Below are positions 34,818 to 42,918 of a stretch of 64,000 bases of DNA, piece after piece. The notes below the pieces were generated by a model. That model saw only the letters and a program-made list of their open reading frames with translations. It was not told the origin of the DNA and made no database searches. Source of the DNA: Natronorubrum tibetense GA33. Its GTDB lineage: Archaea; Halobacteriota; Halobacteria; Halobacteriales; Natrialbaceae. Positions within the stretch are counted from its first letter, which is position 1. Each line of letters opens with the position of its first letter. Made by a program: the position numbers and the translations under genes. The stretch covers positions 1,841,105 through 1,905,104 of the forward strand of contig NZ_KB913017.1 of assembly GCF_000383975.1 (NCBI RefSeq), in the 5' to 3' direction.

Positions 34818-35387
34818 GTGTTGCTGAAATCTACATCTCAGTTGTTCATAGTTCACCACACCCTTCTTCTCACTGATATGGACGCAGAGCGGACTCGAGT
34901 CGCTGCTGAAGTCAGCAGAGCTGACTTCAACCATTCGATTCTTGAGCAAATCGATGAACGCTACGATCTGCTCGTTCTGGACTGGGGTCTGCAGACACCA
35001 GATGCCCGCGGCGTCCTTGATGCGTTTCGACAGATTTCTCCAAAGACCCAGATTCTTGTACTCGCTAGTGACGTACCCTCGGCTGACCCAGTTGACCGCG
35101 GCGCCGACGAACTTCTCATTGATCCTGTTTCAGACGAGGAGTTGCAGTTGACGGTTGAACGATTGCTTCTGCAGAAGGAATATGAGGCGGCGATGGACGA
35201 GTTCTTCAGGTTATCAACCGAGCGTGCATTGCTCGAAAGCGAACTGCAGTCTGGTCTTGATGTCGTCGACCGGTACCAATCTGTTGTCTCTAATCTTTAC
35301 GATTATCGCAAGTGGGCAGCTACGATTCGAGACGAATTTTCAAATGATGAGTTCAATTATGTCCTTCGGAAGTTACTTGATGAGTAA
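34818..35387 (+). CDS. HalX-domain protein with degenerate receiver
   Basis: This 189-residue protein has an N-terminal receiver-like domain (about 9-115) whose phosphoacceptor region reads LLVLDWGLQTPDARG (Asp55). The first strand reads FIVHHTLLL in place of the acidic pair of normal receivers. A HalX helical domain follows (about 118-185; EAAMDEFFRLSTERALLESEL). HalX proteins are haloarchaeal signalling outputs without a known DNA-binding motif. The start is a GTG; ATG at 34878 would remove strand one. It shares the island with two CHAT proteins and the 40-residue peptide, and may sense the trigger. Confidence 0.7.
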   Translation: MLLKSTSQLFIVHHTLLLTDMDAERTRVAAEVSRADFNHSILEQIDERYDLLVLDWGLQTPDARGVLDAFRQISPKTQILVLASDVPSADPVDRGADELLIDPVSDEELQLTVERLLLQKEYEAAMDEFFRLSTERALLESELQSGLDVVDRYQSVVSNLYDYRKWAATIRDEFSNDEFNYVLRKLLDE

Positions 35388-35516
35388 AACAGTTCTTGAG
35401 TCCTCCTTTTGCGCCGGTTATCGATTCCCTATATAGTAGATCAGATGGGCGTTACCTTTTCACACAGTTGGTCTATGCGATAACACTACCATTTATTTAT
35501 ATGATTTATTAAGATA

Positions 35517-35526
35517 AATTTATATC
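35517..35526 (+). promoter_or_regulatory. TATA box for the 40-residue membrane peptide
   Basis: AATTTATATC lies about 30 bases before the ATG at 35554, within a very AT-rich stretch. It is one of the strongest-looking promoters in the window and supports the peptide being truly expressed from a leaderless transcript. Confidence 0.6.
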
Positions 35527-35553
35527 TGGCTGACCCATCATCTAAGATGTACC

Positions 35554-35676
35554 ATGGAAGACCTAACCCAATACCTAAAGAATCACCCACGAATGATCGG
35601 CGTCCTGTTCACAATCTCACTAATTCTGTCTCAGGCAGGTACCGTCGCAGCTGGCGGAGTTTACACCGGCCCTTAG
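35554..35676 (+). CDS. 40-residue single-pass membrane peptide (DUF7503-like)
   Basis: The peptide has a polar N-terminus (MEDLTQYLKNHPR), one hydrophobic segment (about residues 14-34, MIGVLFTISLILSQAG...) and a GGVYTGP tail. I recall similar short proteins, annotated as DUF7503, next to CHAT and HalX genes in other haloarchaea (not checked). A strong TATA box stands 30 bases upstream. Its stop codon is only 3 bases from that of the convergent CHAT protein 2, so their 3' ends meet. It could insert in the membrane as effector, anchor or peptide signal. An SQAG/TVAAGG signal-peptidase-like cleavage is also possible. Confidence 0.65.
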   Translation: MEDLTQYLKNHPRMIGVLFTISLILSQAGTVAAGGVYTGP

Positions 35677-35679
35677 AGA

Positions 35680-37740
35680 CTATAAATCGTCAATATTGAT
35701 GCCTCTGCTCCATTGAACAGATCCGTCTATTATCACGGGAATATCCTCTAGATCAAAGAACTCCTCAATTTGACTTTTCGTAACCACTATTTTCCCGGTC
35801 TTTCCTGGTGTTAAATAATACTCGTCTGCTGGTTCCACATATGGTGTAAATAAACTCCCTTTTCTCACAGATGATGATTCATATATGTGAACTTCGATAA
35901 TAAAATCATCATTTTTCTGTGATAGCATGCAAACACTTGGTACGCCATTTTTTGACTGTGCAATTGTTGTTACTCCATCTCCAACTACCCGATATTGTTC
36001 CCCAACGACACTTTCACCTCTTGCGATGTCTAATGCAGCGTAAAGTGGGAAGCCCTGGTTCAATAAACCAGCAATGGTACTACCTACACTAATTGCGCCT
36101 TTATTGACTATCTCGTTTAGAGTGACTATGCCACCAATGCTTCCAGCTTCTACCAAATGTAGTCCTTGGTTATATGACTGGCATGCATTGAGTAAGAACG
36201 CTTTCACTCCTACTTTGGTTATTTTTGACGCGTCTAATTTCCCATCCAAGCATTGAAAGCCATCGCTATCAATATGTCCAATATAATGGAGAAAGTCACT
36301 TTCGCTAGTTAGAACCTCTTGAAGCTTTCCTGTTCTAATGTTGTGGTATAATGTAACGTCAAATGGGAAGTCTTCTTGTGAATTATACACTTCATTCACT
36401 GTCTCTAGTTCTTCTTGCATATTCGGGTCATTGCAAATAACATCTATCTCGATAGGGTCTTCTTTTGGAGATCTGCCAATGTTGTTATAAAATGCAGACA
36501 AGGGTGTTGTGCTTACTATTGTAGATGAATCCTCGCTCTCCCACGATTGTTGCACTATTGACTCATCTGTTGGGATACCATCATTCTGATTGCTCTTCTC
36601 TACTTTTCCACGAACTATACTCATACTGCCTCGTGAAAACTCTTTGATAGCGCTTGTTTGTGCCTTTGATGATGTTTTCTCAACAGTGTCGTGTATGCTA
36701 ACTGGCGATAATCTATTTGCAATAAAAGGGAGGAACTCTATACTCTCTTCATTCGGTCTGAGCTGTGTTGTGAGCCGCCATTCTGGAAGATAGGGACTAA
36801 CCTTATGAAACGGAATATCGAGGTATGATTTGATCTGGCTTGCAAGTGGCTGGTGATACATTTTCCCAATATCAAAACCGATATCTGATTCAGACAACCC
36901 CCGTTGATGAAGTGGTAATGGTGTGAGTCCTTCTGTTCGGACCACACAATCTAGGAAGAATATTTTCTTTAGTAGCCGTCTCACTCTCGTGTCAAAATGA
37001 AATTCATTCCCCATGTCATATGAGTATCCATCCACGGTTGTTATTTTGGCGTCCTCATTAGGGGCTATGTCTGCACCTAAATAATAAGCGAGAGGCGTAA
37101 TGGTGAATATGTGATGGAAGTCTGCAGGAATCTCTATTCGGATGCCTGTTTCTGGCTTCTCAAACGAATTTGGTATTTCTAACTCATCGCAGAGTTTGAT
37201 AGCTGGCGGATGACCCCGTAGTGTTGGATAGGATCGTTCAGCAGTTGTTGTTTTTAGTGCCGATCCGAAAGCGGATACTGCCCGCATTATATCTAGCGGA
37301 TCTTTTGTGGTTTTAATTGTGTCTGCTGGACGCGTATGATATGATCGAGCACCAATTGTGAGAGGTATTGTATCCCCAAAAATTACGTGTGTCTGATCGT
37401 TATCCGCATAAATACTGACCTCCCCATCGAATTTGATGTATATTTTAAGCGGGACCGATATGTCAAGAGTGTATTTTCCCTTTGGCAAGGATATTGGTTG
37501 ACTTGGACTAGCTTCTGCAACCATAGAGCCGTCCCGATTGCGAATATAGATGGTTGCATTTGCTGGAAGTGAAATCATTTCAGCCGTAAACTCAACCGCT
37601 TTATCTACCGGATACTGTAGCTGAGTCGATCCTACTTCTTTAAGTGAAATTGGCTTGTGCGTAACGACCCGATGCCGGTGTCTTTCGATTGGATCAATAA
37701 TTTCAAAGCCATTTTTTGTCGGCTCAAATTTCGGTTTCAT
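35680..37740 (-). CDS. CHAT-domain (caspase-like) protein 2
   Basis: This 686-residue paralog of CHAT protein 1 has the same N-terminus (MKPKFEPTKNGFEIIDP) and central motifs (IGARSYHTRPAD, ALKTTTAERSYPTLRGHPP). Its C-terminal peptidase domain has His489 (FLHYIGHID) and Cys520 (FLLNACQS). The extra length is an insertion around residues 345-400, before the CHAT domain, rich in Ser, Glu and Lys. Codon use is AT-rich like its neighbour. It ends 3 bases from the stop of the 40-residue peptide and lies downstream of the DUF7504-like gene on the same strand (about 80 bases). The duplication suggests two different targets or triggers. Confidence 0.75.
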   Translation of the reverse strand: MKPKFEPTKNGFEIIDPIERHRHRVVTHKPISLKEVGSTQLQYPVDKAVEFTAEMISLPANATIYIRNRDGSMVAEASPSQPISLPKGKYTLDISVPLKIYIKFDGEVSIYADNDQTHVIFGDTIPLTIGARSYHTRPADTIKTTKDPLDIMRAVSAFGSALKTTTAERSYPTLRGHPPAIKLCDELEIPNSFEKPETGIRIEIPADFHHIFTITPLAYYLGADIAPNEDAKITTVDGYSYDMGNEFHFDTRVRRLLKKIFFLDCVVRTEGLTPLPLHQRGLSESDIGFDIGKMYHQPLASQIKSYLDIPFHKVSPYLPEWRLTTQLRPNEESIEFLPFIANRLSPVSIHDTVEKTSSKAQTSAIKEFSRGSMSIVRGKVEKSNQNDGIPTDESIVQQSWESEDSSTIVSTTPLSAFYNNIGRSPKEDPIEIDVICNDPNMQEELETVNEVYNSQEDFPFDVTLYHNIRTGKLQEVLTSESDFLHYIGHIDSDGFQCLDGKLDASKITKVGVKAFLLNACQSYNQGLHLVEAGSIGGIVTLNEIVNKGAISVGSTIAGLLNQGFPLYAALDIARGESVVGEQYRVVGDGVTTIAQSKNGVPSVCMLSQKNDDFIIEVHIYESSSVRKGSLFTPYVEPADEYYLTPGKTGKIVVTKSQIEEFFDLEDIPVIIDGSVQWSRGINIDDL

Positions 37741-37822
37741 GGGGACAAGGGATGAACGAGGTAGCTGTTAACAACTAGTCGTCGGGCAAGGCAATAGATA
37801 TAATTCTCGAGCAAGCATAGCC

Positions 37823-38548
37823 CTACGACTGATCGATCGAGATCCAGCCGGAACTCTGATCGCCGTCGTTGATCGACCATCGTTCCTGAAAGTCGCCGCT
37901 CTGTTCCCGCAACTCGACAACGATGTCGAACAACGGTTCCAAGACGGAGACGACGTCCGAATTACGGTCCATCGGGAGGTGGTAGTGGATCATGCCATCG
38001 GCGTCTCGAGTCCGACCGTTCGTCAGATGAACGAATTTGAAGACGCGTTCGACACCGTACTCCTCGAGGAGTGGTACCAGCGAGTTGATGCCGACGCGGA
38101 GTTCTGCGGGGGCGAAACCGTTCGCTTCGGACTCGAGTTCTTCGATGGCGCTTGAGATAGCGATACCGAGATCGGCAAGGGCAGTGGTCGTCGTCGGTGA
38201 CGCCTCGAGCGATGGTGCGTCGGCTTCGATCGTGTCCGAACTAGTGTCGCTTGCGGCGGTGCTGCGGGCCTGTGTGGCGTAGCTAACGAGCTTGAGCGTA
38301 TCGGAGGTGTTGATGTCCGCGTCGACCAGGTGTGAGACGTCGTGCAAATCGCCGGTGGTCGAAACCAGCACGCGACGACGTGGCTGGACGGTTGCCTGTC
38401 CCAGCAGTCGTCGACAGACGTTCCGCCGTTGATCAGCTCGAACGGAGCCGACGACCAGAACGCTTGCGCCCTCACGTTTCAGTCGGGATAGCGTTTTGGT
38501 AAACTGCTCGCCGTCCGACCCGCTCCCCCAGTCCTTGCGCGAAAACAT
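37823..38548 (-). CDS. DUF7504-like (degenerate KaiC/RecA-type) haloarchaeal protein
   Basis: This 241-residue protein begins MFSRKDWGSGSDGEQF and has a compact alpha/beta core (SVLVVGSVRADQRRNVCRRLL, then VLVSTTGDLHDVSHL). The Walker A motif is not recognisable, so nucleotide binding is doubtful. A low-complexity Thr/Ser/Ala linker lies around 85-115. From memory it belongs with the DUF7504 family seen beside HalX genes. The start is the ATG at 38548; a TTG one codon earlier is possible. It is GC-rich like the host, unlike the CHAT genes, and may regulate the island. Confidence 0.6.
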   Translation of the reverse strand: MFSRKDWGSGSDGEQFTKTLSRLKREGASVLVVGSVRADQRRNVCRRLLGQATVQPRRRVLVSTTGDLHDVSHLVDADINTSDTLKLVSYATQARSTAASDTSSDTIEADAPSLEASPTTTTALADLGIAISSAIEELESEANGFAPAELRVGINSLVPLLEEYGVERVFKFVHLTNGRTRDADGMIHYHLPMDRNSDVVSVLEPLFDIVVELREQSGDFQERWSINDGDQSSGWISIDQS

Positions 38549-38722
38549 CAATATATGTTAGGCTATTTGTCGGATCAAACATTAAATGTTCGGGTTGAAG
38601 CGAAGCCGTATACTTGGGTCTTATGGCTAACGCGCTAGAATCGGCGTTCTAGACTTATCTCTGTACGCGATCTCGCGACGTCCGTTCAGCGAAGAGACGG
38701 CTGCTGTTTCGACTCGATTCAC

Positions 38723-38743
38723 ACCGGGTTCTCACGACCCGGT
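38723..38743. terminator. Hairpin between the DUF7504-like gene and the small acidic protein gene
   Basis: ACCGGGT at 38723-38729 pairs perfectly with ACCCGGT at 38737-38743 across a seven-base loop. It lies just downstream of the stop of the minus-strand gene at 38754 and could end its transcript. Confidence 0.4.
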
Positions 38744-38753
38744 TCGGTGGGTG

Positions 38754-39017
38754 TCACTCGCCGTTTACGGTGTCGTCAGTTTTGTTGTCATCGGTATCCA
38801 CGCTGTCGTCGTCCGAGATTGCTTCGGTGCCGTCAGCGGCGGCCTCGAGGATGGACGTCCCAGCGTTGACCTGCTCGACGGGTCGAGCGGCCGCAACGAA
38901 GGTGGTTTCTCCGCCGTCGTAAACCTCGACTCGTTCGTCGAACTGGAGGGGATACAGCGTCTCCAGAAATCTGTGATTTCTGGTTTGCGAACGGGACACC
39001 TTGTTGTCGCCGGTCAC
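38754..39017 (-). CDS. Small acidic protein of unknown function
   Basis: This 87-residue frame starts at GTG. It has a basic N-terminal segment (NKVSRSQTRNHRF), a short beta-like part (ERVEVYDGGETTFVAA) and a very acidic C-terminus. Base composition and acidity are host-like and a hairpin follows the stop, but I do not recognise the family. No partner gene is evident; DUF5781 lies 110 bases upstream on the same strand. The frame stays open for some codons before the GTG, so the true start may be earlier. Confidence 0.4.
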   Translation of the reverse strand: MTGDNKVSRSQTRNHRFLETLYPLQFDERVEVYDGGETTFVAAARPVEQVNAGTSILEAAADGTEAISDDDSVDTDDNKTDDTVNGE

Positions 39018-39127
39018 TATCGCTGGAGGAATTCGAACTCGGTGACCGAAAGGTCGCGTTCGGGTAGCTCCCGCTCTTCTTGGCGAACGTACGAGCGTCG
39101 ACTCAGTCCGATAGCAGTCAGCAACGG

Positions 39128-39892
39128 TCAGTCCGCCGCGGGCCTCTCACGTCCGTCCGCACCGACGTACGCACGGGTCGCGTCGACAAGCACCTGGCGA
39201 TACGTACTCGAGTCGGGATCGCAAGCGAGTTCGCGAAAGCGGCGTTTGAATCCCTCGAAGTCGACGTGCGGGGCGTCCATCGCGGCCGCGTACGCGAGAT
39301 CGTACAGCCGGTGGTCGTCGTCGACGAGGTCGTGGCGTTCGGCGAGTGCGAGCGCGAACGCAGCGTTGACCGCCGTGATATCCGGATCGGAACTCGCCGA
39401 GAGGCGCTCGAATCCCGGACGGGACGGTGTTTCGGGGCGGTCGGCGATCGCCATCGCGAGACTCGACTCGAGGAAGGAGAGCAGTTTCTCGCCGGGACCG
39501 ACGGCGAGTGTGATGTCATCGGCGTAGATGTCTTTCATGTGGTTGGCGATCTGGTAGCAGTGGGCCAGCTTGCGCCGTTCGACGCTCTTGCCGGCGAGCG
39601 CGAGGTAGAGCACTTCTTCCGTCGACTGTGTGTGTGAGGGATGTTCCTGTTCGTGTCTGGCCATGTGGGCGAACTCGTGGAGGGCCAGTTCGCGAGCCAT
39701 GGCACTCGAGGCGGCCTGCCTGGAGATGTTCAGCACGTGGCGGTCGTCGTGGTGGCCAGCCCAGGTCCGTTCGTCGGGGTCGTCTCGGAGTTGGACGTGG
39801 ACCGGTAACGAGAGGTCGTGTTCGGTCTCGAACAGATCTCGAGCACCGAGGAACGGAGAGGTGGGACCGGCACCCTGCACGCGGAGATCCAT
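39128..39892 (-). CDS. DUF5781 family protein, zinc-metallopeptidase-like
   Basis: This 254-residue soluble protein has a zincin-type motif LHEFAHMARHEQEH (residues about 75-90, HExxH-like with a Phe in the second core position). The conserved halophile-specific family is called DUF5781 from memory. I start at the ATG at 39892 (MDLRVQGAGPTSPF); the longer frame upstream has no family-like sequence. In Haloferax this family sits between rps7 and EF-2, so its location here marks the edge of the accessory island. The HEFAH sequence keeps both His ligands and the Glu, so activity is possible. Confidence 0.75.
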   Translation of the reverse strand: MDLRVQGAGPTSPFLGARDLFETEHDLSLPVHVQLRDDPDERTWAGHHDDRHVLNISRQAASSAMARELALHEFAHMARHEQEHPSHTQSTEEVLYLALAGKSVERRKLAHCYQIANHMKDIYADDITLAVGPGEKLLSFLESSLAMAIADRPETPSRPGFERLSASSDPDITAVNAAFALALAERHDLVDDDHRLYDLAYAAAMDAPHVDFEGFKRRFRELACDPDSSTYRQVLVDATRAYVGADGRERPAAD

Positions 39893-40250
39893 GTGTATCA
39901 GTACCAAGTTCCGGCGGCCTATGTCTCTTGCGCCCGATTTCGATGGACGAAGGTCGCCGCGGTTCGCGACAACCGACGGTTGCCGAGCAGGATTCGGCTG
40001 TTGGATTCTCGTTCTATCGAGTTCGTAACCGGTTGTCGCGCCGGACGTGACAGCCGACCGCTTTCGTCGACATCGCGCTCTCACTCAGCGTCCGCTTCGA
40101 CGGCGAGTTCGGCGCTGGATCCGCCGCGTTGGTTGTGTGGTATTCACTCACCTAAACTGGAAATTTCGGCGCGAAAACCGGGAAATTCGACGGATTCCGA
40201 CGGCGACGAAACACTACCCTTTTGACCCCGCTACCGGTAACAGGGTGTAT
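39893..40250. other. Divergent promoter region of DUF5781 and EF-2
   Basis: These 358 bases have no convincing gene. A TATA-like CCCTTTTGAC near 40218-40227 fits the EF-2 start at 40251. A weak CATAGG-type box near 39918 fits the divergent DUF5781 gene. Nothing else is recognisable. Confidence 0.4.
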
Positions 40251-42437
40251 ATGGGCCGACGCAAGAAGATCGTCCAAGAGTGTGAACGGCTGATGGACGA
40301 ACCGGAGAACATCCGGAACATCGCCATCGCCGCTCACGTCGACCACGGAAAAACGACCCTTTCTGACAACCTCCTCGCGGGTGCGGGCATGATCTCTGAC
40401 GAGACTGCCGGCGAACAGCTCGCGATGGACACGGAGGAAGACGAGCAGGAACGCGGGATCACCATCGACGCGGCGAACGTTTCGATGACCCACGAGTACG
40501 AGGATACCAACCACCTCATCAACCTCATCGACACGCCGGGCCACGTCGACTTCGGTGGCGACGTCACCCGTGCGATGCGCGCCGTCGACGGTGCGCTCGT
40601 CGTCGTCGACGCCGTCGAAGGGGCCATGCCCCAGACGGAGACGGTGCTACGACAGGCGCTCCGCGAGGGCGTCAAGCCGACCCTGTTCATCAATAAGGTC
40701 GACCGTCTCATCTCGGAGCTACAGGAAGGTCCTGAAGAGATGCAACAGCGTCTCGTCTCGGTCATCCACGACGTCAACGAACTCATCCGTGGCATGACCC
40801 AGGATATGGACGACATCGAGGACTGGACCGTCTCCGTCGAAGAGGGGACCGTCGGCTTCGGATCCGCCCTCTACAAATGGGGTGTTTCGATGCCGTCGAT
40901 GCAGCGCACCGGGATGGACTTCGGCGAGATCATGGAACTCGAGCGCAACGACAACCGTCAGGAACTCCACGAGCGGACGCCGCTGTCGGACGTCGTGCTC
41001 GACATGGTCTGTGAGCACTTCCCGAACCCCGTCGACGCCCAGCCGATGCGCATCCCGCGCATCTGGCGCGGTGACGACGAGTCCGACCTCGCGGACACGA
41101 TGCGCCTCGTCGATGAGGATGGCGAGGTCGTTTTCATGGTTACCGACATCGCAATGGACCCACACGCAGGCGAAGTCGCCTCCGGTCGCGTTTTCTCGGG
41201 TAGCCTCGAGAAGGGTCAGGAGCTGTACGTCTCCGGGACTGCGGGCAAAAACCGCGTTCAGTCCGTCGGGATCTACATGGGTGGCGAACGTGAGGAAGTG
41301 GACCACGTTCCAGCAGGGAACATCGCCGCCGTCACCGGTCTCCGAGACGCCATCGCCGGTTCGACCGTCTCCTCTATCGAGATGACGCCGTTCGAGTCGA
41401 TCGAGCACATCTCGGAGCCGGTCATTACGAAGAGCGTCGAGGCCCAGACTATGGACGACCTGCCGAAGCTCATCGAGACGCTGCGCCAGGTCTCCAAGGA
41501 GGACCCGACGATCCAGATTACGATCAACGAGGACACCGGCGAGCACCTGATCTCCGGGCAGGGTGAGCTTCACCTCGAGGTTATCACTCAGCGTATCGAG
41601 AAGAACCAGGGCATTCCGGTCAACACCGGTGAGCCGATCGTCGTCTACCGCGAGCAGCCCCAGCAGCCGAGCGACGAGATCGAGGGTATCTCGCCAAACC
41701 GTCACAACCGCTTCTACGTCTCGATCGAGCCGATGCCGGACGAACTGGTCGACGTGATCAAGATGGGCGAGGCCTCGATGGACATGCCAGAGCAGGAACG
41801 TCGTGAGGCCCTGCAGGAGGCCGGCATGGACAAAGACGACTCCCAGGAAGTCGAACACATCCACGGGACGAATATCCTCGTCGACGATACCAAGGGGATT
41901 CAGCACCTGAACGAGACGATGGAACTCGTGATCGAAGGATTCGAGGACGCCCTCGACAACGGCCCGCTCGCGAACGAGCCGGTCCAGGGGACGCTCATCC
42001 GATTGCACGACGCCCGACTCCACGAGGACACCATCCACCGCGGCCCAGCACAGGTCATCCCGGCAACCCGAAACGCGCTCCACAAGGCGCTGATCGACGG
42101 GAAGATCAAGCTGCTCGAGCCGATGCAGGACGCTCGGATCGACGTGCCAAACGACCACATGGGTGCCGCCTCCGGCGAGATTCAGGGTCGTCGCGGCCGC
42201 GTCGACGACATGTACCAGGAGGGTGACCTCATGGTCGTCGAGGGTATCGCGCCCGTCGACGAGATGATCGGCTTCGCAAGCGACATCCGCTCCGCGACCG
42301 AGGGTCGCGCCGCCTGGAACACCGAGAACGCCGGCTTCGAGGTCATGTCCGACTCCCTCCAGCGCGAGAAGATTATGGAGATTCGCGAGCGCAAGGGCAT
42401 GAAGCTCGAGCTGCCGCCGAGCATCGACTACATCTAA
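40251..42437 (+). CDS. aef2: Translation elongation factor EF-2
   Basis: This 728-residue GTPase catalyses ribosomal translocation. G motifs are [17 protein letters not shown] and NKVDR. The diphthamide acceptor His is in the [11 protein letters not shown] segment near residue 600. I start at [14 protein letters not shown] (40251); the frame extends 68 codons further up but that part is not family-like. EF-2 normally follows rps7 closely in haloarchaea. Here the two are about 7.6 kb apart because of the island. It is followed by a T-rich stretch (GTTCTTTTTCCCGTTT) likely to terminate transcription. Confidence 0.97.
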   Translation: MGRRKKIVQECERLMDEPENIRNIAIAAHVDHGKTTLSDNLLAGAGMISDETAGEQLAMDTEEDEQERGITIDAANVSMTHEYEDTNHLINLIDTPGHVDFGGDVTRAMRAVDGALVVVDAVEGAMPQTETVLRQALREGVKPTLFINKVDRLISELQEGPEEMQQRLVSVIHDVNELIRGMTQDMDDIEDWTVSVEEGTVGFGSALYKWGVSMPSMQRTGMDFGEIMELERNDNRQELHERTPLSDVVLDMVCEHFPNPVDAQPMRIPRIWRGDDESDLADTMRLVDEDGEVVFMVTDIAMDPHAGEVASGRVFSGSLEKGQELYVSGTAGKNRVQSVGIYMGGEREEVDHVPAGNIAAVTGLRDAIAGSTVSSIEMTPFESIEHISEPVITKSVEAQTMDDLPKLIETLRQVSKEDPTIQITINEDTGEHLISGQGELHLEVITQRIEKNQGIPVNTGEPIVVYREQPQQPSDEIEGISPNRHNRFYVSIEPMPDELVDVIKMGEASMDMPEQERREALQEAGMDKDDSQEVEHIHGTNILVDDTKGIQHLNETMELVIEGFEDALDNGPLANEPVQGTLIRLHDARLHEDTIHRGPAQVIPATRNALHKALIDGKIKLLEPMQDARIDVPNDHMGAASGEIQGRRGRVDDMYQEGDLMVVEGIAPVDEMIGFASDIRSATEGRAAWNTENAGFEVMSDSLQREKIMEIRERKGMKLELPPSIDYI

Positions 42438-42918
42438 GCCACCACGGTTCCGTTTCCTCGATTCCGTTCTTTTTCCCGTTTCACTGTTCCCACGCGCCGC
42501 TGGCTGCTTGTCCTCGAGTCGTTTCGCCCGCCACAGATGGGGGCGTTCGCGTCTCGTCGGACAACCGGACAGCAATACACCGCACGGTCCTCGAACGGGT
42601 TGGGTCGTACGGATTGATCCCTCTCGCGCCTGAAGACGCGGGAATCAGTCCCGACGCGAGCCAGAACGGTGGAATCGAACCATCGTGGCGAGACACTGAC
42701 GACGTACTTGAAGACCGTTCGTCGCCCGACGAATAGTTTCTAGAAACTCCTCTAAAATTTACTCTGCAATCTTATTGATTACCTCCTAGTAGCTGCACTG
42801 AGATTCGCATGCATGAGTGACTATGACAACATATCGAAATTGATATCTTAGTATTTTATTAAAATTCGATTAGTTTGGAAAGTTTTTAAGTACGGAAGGT
42901 AATGGTATCTGCCGGAGT
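42438..42918. other. Gene-free stretch between EF-2 and halolysin
   Basis: These 481 bases have no confident gene. The first part holds the EF-2 terminator (T-tract near 42467). A GCGCCTGAAGACGCG motif near 42627 resembles the tnpB right-end hairpin and may be a decayed transposon end. From 42740 the DNA is AT-rich and carries the halolysin promoter (GTTTTTAAGTA at 42882-42892, about 31 bases before the ATG). A short frame across 42520-42739 lacks family features. Confidence 0.45.

Noticed and set aside
34878-35387. Shorter HalX gene starting at the ATG
   Set aside because: The shorter form would lose the first strand of the receiver. The GTG at 34818 keeps it and is 30-40 bases after an ATTTAATA box, so it is preferred, though not certain.
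32668-37740. Gasdermin or type III-E-like partner in the CHAT island
   Set aside because: No gasdermin-like protein, Cas protein or TPR partner is visible. The only membrane-active candidate is the 40-residue peptide.
40047-40250. Extended N-terminus of EF-2
   Set aside because: The added residues are Arg-rich and unlike EF-2. The canonical start MGRRKKIVQ is at 40251.
42481-42739. Open frames on both strands after EF-2
   Set aside because: Neither frame shows a recognisable domain or a clear promoter. The CCTGAAGACGCG motif inside resembles a tnpB right-end hairpin and suggests decayed transposon DNA, but it is too short to call.
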